Shown here: piece after piece, positions 30,850 through 41,200 of the stretch
Layout: the number at the start of each line of letters is the position of its first letter
Numbering within the stretch: position 1 is the stretch's first letter
Assembly: GCF_900114635.1 (NCBI RefSeq)
Contig: NZ_FOTQ01000004.1
Span: 1-64,000 of the forward strand
Direction of reading: 5' to 3'
DNA length: 64,000 nt
From: Shimia aestuarii
GTDB lineage: Bacteria; Pseudomonadota; Alphaproteobacteria; Rhodobacterales; Rhodobacteraceae
Notes under the pieces: model-generated
What the model was told of the DNA's origin: nothing
Database searches by the model: none
The model's input: only the letters and a program-made list of their open reading frames with translations
Translations under genes and position numbers: made by a program

Positions 30850-31764
30850 ATGAACGAACGCAAGCGGGCATTATTGGCGATGATCCTGGCCTGTGTCATC
30901 TGGGGCCTGTCGCCGCTCTACTACAAACTTCTGGCCCATATCGCCCCGATCGAGGTTCTGGCCCATCGCACGATCTGGTCCGCGACGCTTTTTGCCGGGC
31001 TGCTCATGGTGCAGGGACGGCAGCGGGAACTGGCGCATGTCGGGCGTCCGCTGAAACAGGGGGCTGCGGTTCTGATCGCCGCACTTCTCATTTCGACCAA
31101 CTGGTTTGTCTTCATCAGCGCCGTCGGCTCGGATCAGGCGACCGAGGCCAGCATGGGGTATTTCCTGTTTCCGCTGGTGTCCGTGCTTCTTGGACGCGTG
31201 GTTCTTGGGGAACGCCAATCAACGGCGCAATGGCTGGCGGTCGGTCTGGCCGGGCTGGCGGTTCTGGTGCTCACGGTCGGGCTTGGCGTCGCACCTTGGA
31301 TTGCGCTGATCCTGTCGGGCACGTTTGGGCTTTATGGTCTGCTCAAGAAACGTCTGCCGCTTGGCCCCGTGGTGTCCGTTACCGCCGAGGTGCTGCTGCT
31401 TTGTCCTATCGCCATCCTCGTGCTGTGGCATTTCCACAGTTCCGGGGGCGGGGTCTTTGGCCAATCCTTGCAGGATTCTGTTCTGTTGGTGTTTTCAGGG
31501 GCCCTGACGGCAACGCCGCTTATCCTGTTTTCACGCGCGGCACGGCAACTGCCTCTGTCCACCGTGGGGCTGATGCAATACCTCAACCCCACGCTGCAAT
31601 TCCTGTGCGCTGTCGTGATCTTTGCCGAGCCGTTCAGCCTCTGGCACATGATCGCCTTCCCTATGATCTGGGCGGCGCTGGCGCTTTATTCCCTGTCCTC
31701 GTGGCGTCAGGAAAAGGTCGCGTCGAGAACTTCGGTCGCCCCGGCCACGTCATCGACCACGTGA
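30850..31764 (+). CDS. rarD: RarD family EamA transporter
   Basis: A 304-residue inner-membrane protein with ten predicted helices in two EamA repeats. Landmarks of the RarD group: CVIWGLSPLYYKLLAHI at the N-terminus, EVLAHRTIWS, LLISTNWFVFISAV and ASMGYFLFPLVSVLLG, then LYGLLKKRLPLGPVVSV and LPLSTVGLMQYLNPTLQFL. RarD is annotated as a chloramphenicol-sensitivity protein, but the natural substrate is unknown. The 3' end overlaps that of the convergent LOG-family gene by 58 bp. Confidence 0.9.
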   Translation: MNERKRALLAMILACVIWGLSPLYYKLLAHIAPIEVLAHRTIWSATLFAGLLMVQGRQRELAHVGRPLKQGAAVLIAALLISTNWFVFISAVGSDQATEASMGYFLFPLVSVLLGRVVLGERQSTAQWLAVGLAGLAVLVLTVGLGVAPWIALILSGTFGLYGLLKKRLPLGPVVSVTAEVLLLCPIAILVLWHFHSSGGGVFGQSLQDSVLLVFSGALTATPLILFSRAARQLPLSTVGLMQYLNPTLQFLCAVVIFAEPFSLWHMIAFPMIWAALALYSLSSWRQEKVASRTSVAPATSSTT

Positions 31765-32258
31765 AAGAACTCGCGCAGCGTGCTTTCGGCGAAGCCTTGT
31801 TCGATCACATGATCCACCAAGGCCACCAGCGGCGACCAGAAACCGTTGATGTTGAGGATGATGATCGGTTTTTGATGCAGGCCCAATTGGCGCCATGTTA
31901 GCACTTCGAAGAATTCGTCAAGTGATCCCGCCCCGCCGGGCAGCACCACCAGCGCGTCGCAATTCATGAACATGACCTTTTTTCGCTCGTGCATGTTCTC
32001 GGTCACGATAAAGCGGCTGAGGTCGGTCTTGCCCACCTCCCATTTGAGAAGATGGGTCGGGATCACGCCGAAGGTGTCACCGCCCGCCATCTGGCAGCTG
32101 TTGGCCACCGCCCCCATCAACCCGATGTCCCCCGCACCGTAGACCAAACGCCATCCGCGTTCGGCGATAATCTCGCCAAGCGCCTCTGCGCCTGCGCGAT
32201 AAGCGGGGTCCTGGCCCGAACGTGAGCCGCAAAAGACACAGACCGAGTGCGTTGTCAT
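31707..32258 (-). CDS. LOG family protein (cytokinin riboside phosphoribohydrolase-like)
   Basis: A 183-residue Rossmann-fold protein of the TIGR00730/LOG family. The motif PGGAGSLDEFFEVLTWRQLG contains the conserved PGGxGTxxE pattern, here with Ser for Thr, and SVCVFCGSRSGQDPAY opens the fold. Related enzymes release ribose-5-phosphate from nucleoside monophosphates. Convergent to rarD, sharing 58 bp at the 3' ends. Start chosen at MTTHSV. Confidence 0.88.
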   Translation of the reverse strand: MTTHSVCVFCGSRSGQDPAYRAGAEALGEIIAERGWRLVYGAGDIGLMGAVANSCQMAGGDTFGVIPTHLLKWEVGKTDLSRFIVTENMHERKKVMFMNCDALVVLPGGAGSLDEFFEVLTWRQLGLHQKPIIILNINGFWSPLVALVDHVIEQGFAESTLREFFHVVDDVAGATEVLDATFS

Positions 32259-32356
32259 GAATTTCTCCAATATGTTCAAAGCGCTTTTGACCAGTGATAC
32301 GCGCGTTGATAAGGTCGCTCAACCTTATGACAGCCGAATTCGGGGGATAATCGGCG

Positions 32357-34099
32357 ATGAGCAAACTAGCATCTCTTCTGGGGGGAAATGCAGCCCTTGT
32401 GGGCGGTGGGGCCGTTGTGATTGGCGTGGCGGTTGTCGCCAGCGGCGTTTTCAGACAACCCGAGCCTCAGGACCCGCCAGCATCGGAACCCGCTGTGGCC
32501 GTGGCACCAAGCACGCCCGAGCCCAAGGCAGAACCGCAGCCCGCAGCAGAGCCCAAGCCTGCCGCGCCTGCGCCCGCACCGGAAACGCCGACGGAAACCA
32601 CCGAGGCCCCGGCTTCCGAAGACACCGCTGTTGTCGTCGAAGAGGCGACCGCAGAGGCCGAGACCACACCTGTCGAGGCGGATAAGGCAGCCGCGCCAAT
32701 CCTGCCCGCCTTTGATGTGGTGCGCGTGGATGGCGATGGCAACACCGTGATCGCCGGTCGTGCCGCACCGGGGGCGCTGATTGGCATTCTTCTGGATGGG
32801 GACGAGGTGGCGCAGGCGTCCGCGGATGCAGCAGGAAAGTTCGCAAGCCTTCTCGTGATCGAACCCAGCCCGCAACCGCGTGTGCTGACCCTGGTGCAGC
32901 GGCGCGACGAAGGCGACCTCCTTTCAGACGCCAGCTTTATCATCGCCCCGGTGATCCCAACCCCCGCAGCGCCAGCTGCGCCGGACGTGGACGAGGCCCC
33001 TGTTGTAGTGGCCGAAGCGGAGGCGCCCGCCACTTCTGAGACCACAGAGACCGCTACGGAAACCGCCTCGGATACGGCTCAGGAACAGGAAGAGGTGACG
33101 GAGACCGAACTGGCCAAGGCAGAGATCGAAGACTCCGCGCCCAAACGCGCCCCGGCGGTGCTGGTGGCGGATGAGGATGGCGTCCGCGTCGTGCAACCGG
33201 CGGCCCCTGAAACCGACGCCCCCGAAGTGCTGCAAGCGGTCAGCATCGACGGAATCAGCTATTCCGAAACCGGAGACGTCGCGGTCTCGGGGCGGGGACA
33301 GGCAAACAAGTTTGTTCGCCTGTATCTCGACAACGAACTGGCCGACGAAGTTGCGATTTCGAAGGCCGGTCAATGGCAAGTCCTGCTGACCGATGTCGAC
33401 CCCGGTCTGTATCAGATGCGGGTCGACGAAGTTGATGAGGCCGGAAGAGTGATGTCGCGAGTCGAGATCCCGTTCCAGCGTGAGACACAGGAAAAAGTCC
33501 TGGCGGCCCTTGCGCCCAAGGCCAAGCCGGAGCCTGTTGCAGAGACCGAGGCCCCGTCAGTGGAAGCGGAGCCCCCCGCCGCGCATGAGAGCGGGGCGAG
33601 CGAACCCGAGCAGACGGCAGAAACTGTCACGGACCAAACTCAGGAAACCGCGCCGACACAAACTGCCGACGCTATTCCGGCGGACACGACAGGCGCAGAA
33701 CCGCATGAGACGGCGGAAACCGTCCCGGCGGCAAAGCCGGATCCCGCACCGCGGCAAACCGCAGAAGCCTCTTCGACCGAAACAGCGTCGGAAGAGGTGG
33801 CATCGAGCGACAGCACGGTCGTGGTAGCCGCAGAGACGGAAACTTCGGAAGAAACGGCCCAAGCAACACCGACTCCGACGCCAGTGTCCGCGCCGGAACA
33901 ACCGGCCGATCCTGAACCCGCGGCCGCAAGCGTCAAGCTTGTCACCGTTCAGCCGGGCTTCACGCTCTGGGCCATTGCCACCGAGCATTACGGAAGCGGC
34001 GTGCATTTCGTGCATGTTCACGAGGCCAACAAGGACCAGATCCGCGACCCGGACCTGATCTATCCGGGACAGATTTTCGAAGTGCCTGTGCGGGACTGA
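32357..34099 (+). CDS. LysM-domain protein with two Ig-like domains and low-complexity linkers
   Basis: A 580-residue membrane-anchored periplasmic protein. A hydrophobic N-terminal helix (ALVGGGAVVIGVAVVASGVF) is followed by a Pro/Ala/Glu/Thr-rich linker. An Ig-like domain lies at about 118-195 (DVVRVDGDGNTVIAGRAAPG ...) and another at about 293-375 (SIDGISYSETGDVAVSGRGQ ...), each before further acidic linkers. The C-terminal 50 residues are a LysM domain (VQPGFTLWAIATEHYG, with ANKDQIRDPDLIYPGQIFEV), which binds peptidoglycan. Probably spans the periplasm between membrane and wall. Role otherwise unknown. Confidence 0.85.
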   Translation: MSKLASLLGGNAALVGGGAVVIGVAVVASGVFRQPEPQDPPASEPAVAVAPSTPEPKAEPQPAAEPKPAAPAPAPETPTETTEAPASEDTAVVVEEATAEAETTPVEADKAAAPILPAFDVVRVDGDGNTVIAGRAAPGALIGILLDGDEVAQASADAAGKFASLLVIEPSPQPRVLTLVQRRDEGDLLSDASFIIAPVIPTPAAPAAPDVDEAPVVVAEAEAPATSETTETATETASDTAQEQEEVTETELAKAEIEDSAPKRAPAVLVADEDGVRVVQPAAPETDAPEVLQAVSIDGISYSETGDVAVSGRGQANKFVRLYLDNELADEVAISKAGQWQVLLTDVDPGLYQMRVDEVDEAGRVMSRVEIPFQRETQEKVLAALAPKAKPEPVAETEAPSVEAEPPAAHESGASEPEQTAETVTDQTQETAPTQTADAIPADTTGAEPHETAETVPAAKPDPAPRQTAEASSTETASEEVASSDSTVVVAAETETSEETAQATPTPTPVSAPEQPADPEPAAASVKLVTVQPGFTLWAIATEHYGSGVHFVHVHEANKDQIRDPDLIYPGQIFEVPVRD

Positions 34100-34175
34100 T
34101 TTGTTGTCTCGTGAAGGGTGGTAGTTTCCGATTGCAGATATTAGGTCTTAGCGACCAGCAACCGGGAATGGCAGC

Positions 34176-36002
34176 ATGACAAAGTGGCATACGGCCTCTG
34201 AAGAGGAACTTGCGCGCAACGAACAGCGCTCTGGTTGGCGCACGATACGCCGGGTTGCGCCCTATCTCTGGCCCGAGGACCAGAACTGGGTCAAAATCCG
34301 CGTCGTACTGGCGCTGGTCGCGCTGCTGGCCTCCAAGTTGATCGCCGTGGGCACGCCGATGCTCTACAAGGCCGCCGTTGATGCTTTGGCGGGCGAGGGC
34401 GTACCGCCGCTCGCGCTTGGGGCCGTCGGGCTGACCGTGGCCTATGGCATGGCGCGGCTGATGACCAACGGGTTTCAGCAGTTGCGCGATGCGATCTTTG
34501 CCAAGGTGGCGCAGCGCGCGCTGCGCACGCTGGCGCTGCAGACCTTTGAACACATTCACCGCCTGTCGATGCGCTATCATATCACCCGCAAGACCGGGGG
34601 GCTGTCCCGCATCATCGAACGCGGCGTGAAGGGTGTAGAATTCCTGTTGCGCTTCCTGTTGTTCTCGATCGGGCCTCTGGTGCTGGAGCTATTGCTGATC
34701 GCGGCCGTGCTCTTCTGGCTGTTCGATGTCTGGTATCTCGTGGTGGTGGCAGTGACGATTGCGGCCTATGTCTGGTTCACCTTCAAGGTCACCGAATGGC
34801 GCGTGAAACTGCGCCGCGAGATGAATGATCAGGACACGGATGCCAACCAGAAGGCCATCGACAGCCTGCTGAACTTTGAAACGGTCAAGTATTTTGGTGC
34901 CGAAAAGCGTGAGGCCGCCCGCTATGACGCGGCCATGCAGGGCTATGAACGCGCTGCGCTCAAAACGTCCTATTCGTTGGCATTCCTGAATTTCGGACAG
35001 TCCCTGCTGATCACCTCCGGCCTTGTCGGGGTCATGGTTCTGGCCGCGATTGGTGTGCAGAACGGTACCCTGACCGTGGGCGATTTCGTCATGGTCAACG
35101 CCTACATGATCCAGATCACCATGCCCTTGAACTTCCTTGGCACGGTCTATCGTGAAATCCGCCAAAGCCTTGTGGACATGGGGGAAATGTTTGACCTTCT
35201 CGAACAACCCGCCGAGGTTTCGGACAAGCCCGATGCCAAGCCGCTGTCTGTGACAGAGGGGCGGATCGAACTGGATGCGGTCGCGTTTGGCTATGAAAAA
35301 GAGCGCCCGATCCTGCACGGGGTCAGCCTTGAGGTGCCGGGTGGTCAGACCGTGGCCATCGTTGGGGCGTCGGGGTCAGGCAAATCGACCATCGGGCGGC
35401 TCCTGTTCCGCTTTTATGATGTCAACGGCGGGGCACTGCGCATTGATGGTCAGGATGTGCGCGACGTGACGCAAGAGAGCCTGCATGACGCCATCGGCGT
35501 GGTGCCTCAGGACACCGTGCTGTTCAACGACACGATCCGCTACAATATCGCCTATGGACGCGACGGGGCCAGCCATTCCGAGATCGTCGAGGCGGCGCGA
35601 GCAGCCCAGATCCACGACTTCATCGAAAGCCTGCCCGAAGGCTATGACACGATGGTCGGCGAACGGGGGCTGAAACTCTCGGGGGGTGAGAAACAGCGCG
35701 TCGGCATTGCCCGCACACTGCTCAAGAACCCGCCGCTCCTGTTGCTGGACGAGGCAACCTCGGCGCTCGACACCGAAACCGAACAGGAGATCAAGGGCGC
35801 GCTGGCACGGGCCGGGCAGGGGCGTACGGTGATCACCATCGCGCACCGTCTTTCGACCATTGCCGAGGCGGACCAGATCATCGTTCTGGAACAGGGCGTG
35901 ATCAAGGAACGCGGCACCCATACCGAGCTTCTGGACAGGGGCGGGCGCTATGCCCAGCTCTGGCAGCGGCAGGCGTCGGATGATGACGCGGCAGCAGCCT
36001 AG
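34176..36002 (+). CDS. ATM1-type ABC exporter (permease fused to ATPase)
   Basis: A 608-residue half-transporter. Six helices lie in residues 40-320, including LALVALLASKLIAVGTPMLY. Between them RKTGGLSRIIERGVKGVEFL and NYLETVKYFGAE-like NFETVKYFGAEKRE are typical of the Atm1/HMT1 group. The ATPase domain has Walker A GASGSGKST near 397, signature LSGGEKQRVGIARTLL, Walker B LLLLDEATSALD and the H-loop TIAHRLSTI. Such proteins export glutathione-linked compounds and metal conjugates and support cytosolic Fe-S or metal balance. Confidence 0.92.
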   Translation: MTKWHTASEEELARNEQRSGWRTIRRVAPYLWPEDQNWVKIRVVLALVALLASKLIAVGTPMLYKAAVDALAGEGVPPLALGAVGLTVAYGMARLMTNGFQQLRDAIFAKVAQRALRTLALQTFEHIHRLSMRYHITRKTGGLSRIIERGVKGVEFLLRFLLFSIGPLVLELLLIAAVLFWLFDVWYLVVVAVTIAAYVWFTFKVTEWRVKLRREMNDQDTDANQKAIDSLLNFETVKYFGAEKREAARYDAAMQGYERAALKTSYSLAFLNFGQSLLITSGLVGVMVLAAIGVQNGTLTVGDFVMVNAYMIQITMPLNFLGTVYREIRQSLVDMGEMFDLLEQPAEVSDKPDAKPLSVTEGRIELDAVAFGYEKERPILHGVSLEVPGGQTVAIVGASGSGKSTIGRLLFRFYDVNGGALRIDGQDVRDVTQESLHDAIGVVPQDTVLFNDTIRYNIAYGRDGASHSEIVEAARAAQIHDFIESLPEGYDTMVGERGLKLSGGEKQRVGIARTLLKNPPLLLLDEATSALDTETEQEIKGALARAGQGRTVITIAHRLSTIAEADQIIVLEQGVIKERGTHTELLDRGGRYAQLWQRQASDDDAAAA

Positions 36003-36014
36003 GCCTTGGCGTGT

Positions 36015-37238
36015 TCAGCGCCCTTGGGCGCTGTTCCACCAATCCTTGGGCTTCAACCGCGTGGCGCGGTCTGAGCGCGCATCCCACCAAAGCGCCCATT
36101 TGCGAAACCGCGACAGGGCCACGCGCAGCCAGAGCCGGTCCCGCCATGTCTCGAAATCGCGGTTGAACGGGCAGACCCGCATACAGATCGCACAGTCCGA
36201 CTGCAGCTTGGCCCAATAGCCGAAACAGGCCTTGGCGTCCGAGGTCCACTTGCGCACGCCACGAATGGCCGAGACATCGTCGAGCGGGCTTTCCTCGGGC
36301 GGCCCCAACGGCAGCGCCTTGGCCGGGCAGGCATCCGCGCAGGCGGTGCAGATGTCACAGAACCTGGCCACACCGGGGCGTTTGGGCGTGTCATGAGCCA
36401 GCGGCAGATTGGTGAAAATCTTGGAAAATCGCAGGCGCGGGCCGAACTCCGGTGTGATCACCATCTGGTTGCGGGCATATTCGCCCAATCCCGCTTTGAC
36501 CGCATAGGGGATCACCAGCCCGGTGTCATTCATCGACGGCACCGCCTCGTAACCGAGATTGCGGATATAGGCGGCAAGCTGGATCACGATGGCCGCTTCG
36601 TGGCTGTATTCCCGCCCTGTCGCGGCCCCCGCCAGCGCCGAAGGGTAGGTTGCGACCAGTTCCTTGTCCATCTGGTGACCAAGCACGATCACGCTACTCA
36701 TGCCTTCGGGAAGCGTGTTCTCGGCCTCTGAGAAATCGCGTACATCCACCCGCGTCGCATATAGCCAGCGCGGGTCCAACTCCGTCACCCCGGCCAGATC
36801 CGCACCAAAGAACCGCGCGATCCGCTTGATCTCGGCGCTCATTGCGGCCGGATCGTCGATCTCTTCGCGCACCTCGGCCACGGGCGTGTCACAGGCGATC
36901 GGGGCTTGGAATCCTTCCCTTCGCCCTTCGGTGGCGCTGCGGTTCGAGATGATGTCCGAGATCAGCCAGCTTGCGTTGCGCAGGGCAAAGTCCTTTTGTC
37001 GGAACCCATCCCCTTTGCGATAGCTGGCCTTCATCCGGTAACTCTCAAAGAACGCGGCGGTCTGCTTGCTGCGCACTTCCGGGTCCCAGAAGGCGCGGGT
37101 AAACAGGTCGTTGCGCTGCGAGAAGGGTTCGAAATTCTCGGTGGTTTCGATCCCGGCCTCTGCATCGCTTTTGCCATATCTGTCGCGCCAAGATTTGCGG
37201 TCGCTATCGGTCGTGCCGGAATTGGCGGGCCAGGGCAT
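36015..37238 (-). CDS. Reductive-dehalogenase/QueG-like cobamide and 4Fe-4S protein
   Basis: A 407-residue protein. Two ferredoxin-type clusters are seen near the C-terminus: CDICTACADACP at about 284 and, about 55 residues on, CAICMRVCPFNR. The preceding 150 residues (ITPEFGPRLRFSKIFTNLPL, and NDTGLVIPYAVKAGLGEYAR) match the cobamide-binding part shared by reductive dehalogenases and epoxyqueuosine reductase. It is longer at the N-terminus than QueG and lacks the twin-arginine signal of respiratory dehalogenases, so it would be cytoplasmic. Catalysis is unproven; a marine organohalide role is possible. AAGGAG precedes the ATG. Confidence 0.8.
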   Translation of the reverse strand: MPWPANSGTTDSDRKSWRDRYGKSDAEAGIETTENFEPFSQRNDLFTRAFWDPEVRSKQTAAFFESYRMKASYRKGDGFRQKDFALRNASWLISDIISNRSATEGRREGFQAPIACDTPVAEVREEIDDPAAMSAEIKRIARFFGADLAGVTELDPRWLYATRVDVRDFSEAENTLPEGMSSVIVLGHQMDKELVATYPSALAGAATGREYSHEAAIVIQLAAYIRNLGYEAVPSMNDTGLVIPYAVKAGLGEYARNQMVITPEFGPRLRFSKIFTNLPLAHDTPKRPGVARFCDICTACADACPAKALPLGPPEESPLDDVSAIRGVRKWTSDAKACFGYWAKLQSDCAICMRVCPFNRDFETWRDRLWLRVALSRFRKWALWWDARSDRATRLKPKDWWNSAQGR

Positions 37239-37370
37239 TTCACACTCCTTTTCTGAGAAAGGAGGGGGAAACTGTTGGCATTGTCAATGCTTTGGTCAGA
37301 CGACAGGCTTGTCTGAAAGTGCGTATCGCGGCAAGCTTGCGCCAAGATGGGCGCAGCGGGGCGAATAACT

Positions 37371-38195
37371 GTGATCTCCAAACTGAAACGAATGACGGCC
37401 ATAACTGCACTTTGCGCGGCCGTCCTGCCTGTAATGTTGCAGGCCGAGGAGAGGGTCGCCAGGGGCACCGGCTATGTCACACCCACGCGCAGCTGGGACA
37501 TCGCACCCGTGATCGATGGGCAGATTGAAAAACTGCATTTCGTCGAAGGCGACATCGTGGCCAAGGGTGATCTGCTGGTGGAACTCGTGGACGACTTCCG
37601 GCGTCTGGAACTTGAGCGAGTTCAGTCGCTATTGGATATCCAACGGGCCGAGTTGCAGCAGCTTGAAGATGATCTGGAACGGATGCAGGAACTGCGCGAA
37701 CGCGAAGCGGTTGCAGAGGCGAGCTATCTGGATGCCGAGTTTGCTGTCGAGGCTGCGAGGCTCTTGGTCAAGACCGCGGAAATTGATGTCAAACGCGCCG
37801 AAGCCGAGCTTGCAGCGACGCGATTGACGGCACCGGCAGATGGCATGATTTCCGCGCCACGGCTCAACGAGCGGGCAAATTTCAATGTGGTCGAAAGCGG
37901 CTCCATCGCCACCATCGCTCAGCTTGATCCAATCGATGTGCGCGTGGCGGTCGATCTGGAATGGGTACTGCGCGAACTGAAACGCGGGACCTATTCGGCC
38001 GAGGAGCTGCGGCGCATTCCTGTTGCCTTGTCGCTTCCTGATGGCACGCCATATCAAGAAATGGGCCACCTCAGCGGCATCGGCAACGATATCAACCGGG
38101 AAACCGGTGAAGGCATCCTGATCATCGAATTCCCCAATCCCAAAGGCGTTTTGCGTCCCGGTCTGCGCGTGGTTATCGCCCGCGCAGACCGCTGA
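37371..38195 (+). CDS. Periplasmic adaptor (HlyD/MFP-like) protein
   Basis: A 274-residue exported protein. The signal peptide (KLKRMTAITALCAAVLPVML) needs the GTG start at 37371; the ATG at 37392 would remove the basic part. The barrel-sandwich region is IDGQIEKLHFVEGDIVAKGDLLVEL, followed by a long helical hairpin (ERVQSLLDIQRAELQQLEDD ...) and the lipoyl half RLTAPADGMIS, then NVVESGSIATIAQLDPIDV. It is shorter than usual adaptors. It converges on the RND pump gene (9-bp gap), which has its own adaptor upstream, so this could be an accessory adaptor. Confidence 0.82.
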   Translation: MISKLKRMTAITALCAAVLPVMLQAEERVARGTGYVTPTRSWDIAPVIDGQIEKLHFVEGDIVAKGDLLVELVDDFRRLELERVQSLLDIQRAELQQLEDDLERMQELREREAVAEASYLDAEFAVEAARLLVKTAEIDVKRAEAELAATRLTAPADGMISAPRLNERANFNVVESGSIATIAQLDPIDVRVAVDLEWVLRELKRGTYSAEELRRIPVALSLPDGTPYQEMGHLSGIGNDINRETGEGILIIEFPNPKGVLRPGLRVVIARADR

Positions 38196-38204
38196 ACACG
38201 GCGC

Positions 38205-41200
38205 TTATTCCGCCGCCCGCAAGGCGTCCGGCGCATTCGGTGTCCGGGGGCTTTCATTTTCACCCTCGGCGCTGTCCTCGGCCTCAGGCGTCTTCTCCGG
38301 GGCAGGGGTGTCGTCCCAGATGATGACAGGCCCTCTGAGCTTGCGCGCCGCGCGCCGCAGCGCCCAATCCTGACCTGCCTTGCTGGTGCGCCCAAACGAG
38401 AGCCGTGCCAACAGCATCATCAGCCAGCGGAAATATGTGCTCGCCCAGACCCTGAGCGCCAACATGGACGGCGTGAAGACCAGCGTTAGAACCGTCGCGA
38501 TCCCAAGGCCAAAGACCACCGCCGTAGCAAGCTGTTTCCACCAAAGTGAAGTAGGCGAGTCGATCGAATAGCCGCCATTGATAAAGTCCAGCGACAGGCC
38601 GAACATCATCGGGGCGAGGCCCGCCATCGTCGTGATCGTGGTCAGCAGAACAGGGCGAATGCGGCTCTGTGCCGTGCGCACGATCGCCTCGATGCGCGGC
38701 ATGTACTGGCTGTATTCCTGATAGGTGTCGATCAGAACAATGTTGTTGTTCACCACGATCCCAGCCAGCGCCACGATCCCGGTGCCTGTCATGATGATCG
38801 AAAACGCCTGGTCCATGACCAGCATCCCGATCAGAACCCCCGTCGTGGACAAGACCACCGCCAAAAGCACCAGCACCGAGTTGTAGACACTGTTGAACTG
38901 CGCCAGCAGGATGATGAACATCAGCCCCAGCGCCCCGGCAAAGGCGGTTTGCAGGAAGGCCTGACTTTCGGCCTCGTCTTCCTGATCCCCGGTCCATTCA
39001 AAGTCGATGCCGCGCGGGAACGGATCGGTTTCAAGCCATTCGGTCAGGGTGGCGATCCGCTCGTTCGGGGTCAGCACCGTGGCTTTGAACCCCTTGGCGC
39101 GCCAGTCTTCCTGAAGCGCGGTGTCGTTGTTCCAGCTCTCGGCAGACAGCACCTCGCGTTCGCCGGTTTCGGCGTTGTGCAGCACCATCATGCCACTTTC
39201 GATCCCGGCTTTGACGTCAAAGTAACGGGTCTGGTCCACGCGGTTGATCTCTGCCAGCTTTTCGACCGGTTCGCGGGTGATGAAGTTGGACAGGGGCACC
39301 AGCCCTTCGGTGGTGCGCACTTTGAGCGTATCGAGCGTGCTCAGCACCCGATCACTTTCTGGCAGGCGCACGCGGATCTCGATTTCTTCGTCCGAACTGT
39401 CGACCCGCATCGTGTCAAGCAGGATGCCGCGCGTCACGAGCTGCACCATCGCCCCCACGGTGCGCACATCCGCGCCATAGCGGCCGGCCTTGGCCACGTC
39501 CACGTTTATTTCCCAGTCGATGCCGGGCAGGGGGCGCGTGTCTTCGATCAGGGTCAGCCCCGGGGTGGCATCCATCTTTTCCCGCGCAATCGTGGCCGCG
39601 GCAAGGAGGTCTTCCCAGTTGTCGCCCTTGACCCTTAGGTGCACAGGCTTGGCCGAGGCCGGGCCGCGCGACGCTTCGAGGATCTCGATCTGCACACCGG
39701 CAATCTTGTCGAGCTCGACCGTCAGCTCATCCAGAACCGTGTTCCCGTCCCAGCGTTCATCCTTGATGGCACGGGTCACAGTGTAGTTCAGGATCGGGAT
39801 CGTGAACCACGGCTCATGCACGTCGGGGCGGTCTTCCCACGGGATCGTCTCAAGCTGGATCTGCCCGATCATGTCCTTGGGCGCCTGCGCCCCGCCGGTG
39901 TTGGAATCAAGCCCCCCTTCGCCGGCAAATGCAAAGGCCGTCTTCACACCGGGATGGGCCAGCACGACCGCTTCCGCCTGGCTGACAAGCCGGTCTTTCT
40001 GCTCCAGCGACAGGTTTCCGCGCGCCTTGACATAGACGATGGCCTGCTCGGGTTCGGATTCCACGAAGAACTCGACACCCTTGTTGTTTTCACCAAAGTA
40101 GCCGAACACCGCGATCACTACCGCGATCACAGCGCCAATGCTGACCAGAGGCATGATCGGGTTGCCCGCGATCAGCTTGATGAACCAGCCGAACGGGGTC
40201 AGGCGGAAACCCGCCTTGACCGTCTTGCGCTTGCGCTCGATACGCGCCGCATCCAGCGTGATCGACGCGGCAAAGGCCCCGGCCATGAATAGGATGAACC
40301 CGGGCAAGAAGGCCATAAGCCCGCCTTGGGGCGCCCCGTCACCAAGCAGGTAGGCGGGGTTCAGGGTCTGCATGGCACCGACAAAGATCAGGTACAGAGA
40401 CGGCGGCACAAGCAACGCGCGCAGCCAATAGGGCGTACGGGCCCGCAGCCCTTCGGAGGCGCGATGGAACAGGCGGCTGAGCCGCCCTGACACGCCGCCC
40501 ATCACCGGCAGGTAGATCAGCGCCACCACCAGCGAGGCCGACAGCACGAAGATCAGCGTGACCGGCAGCATGCCCATGAACTCGCCGGGCACACCCGGCC
40601 AGAACAGCATCGGCAGGAAGGCACACAGCGTCGTCGCGGTCGACGAGACGATCGGCCAAAACATGCGCTTTGCGGCCTCGACATAGGCATGCATTGGGCC
40701 GATGCCCTCGTTGATGCGCTTGTCGGCATATTCGACAACCACTATTGCGCCGTCGACAAGCATCCCCACGGCAAGGATCAGGCCGAACATCACGATGTTC
40801 GAAATCGTCACCTCCATCATCGCCAGAAGGGCAAAGCACAACAGGAAGGACGTCGGGATCGCAAAGCCCACCAAAAGCGCCGCACGTGTGCCAAGCGCGG
40901 CCAGCACCACGATCATCACCAGCGCAATCGCGGTCAGAACCGAACCCTCAAGCTGGCTCACCATCGAGCCGACAACGCGGCTCTGGTCGTTCGAGGTTCC
41001 CACCTCTACGGCAGCGCGCAGCTCATCCGGCCAGTCGGCCTCTTCGGCGGCGACCACTTCCTTGACCAGCTGCGCCGTGTCGATCAGGTTGAACCCCTTG
41101 CGTTTGACCACCTGCAGGGCAACCGTGTTTTCACCATTGAACCGCGCGGTTCCGGCGCGGTCTTCGAAGGTGAGGTTGATCTCGGCCAGATCGCCCAGCG

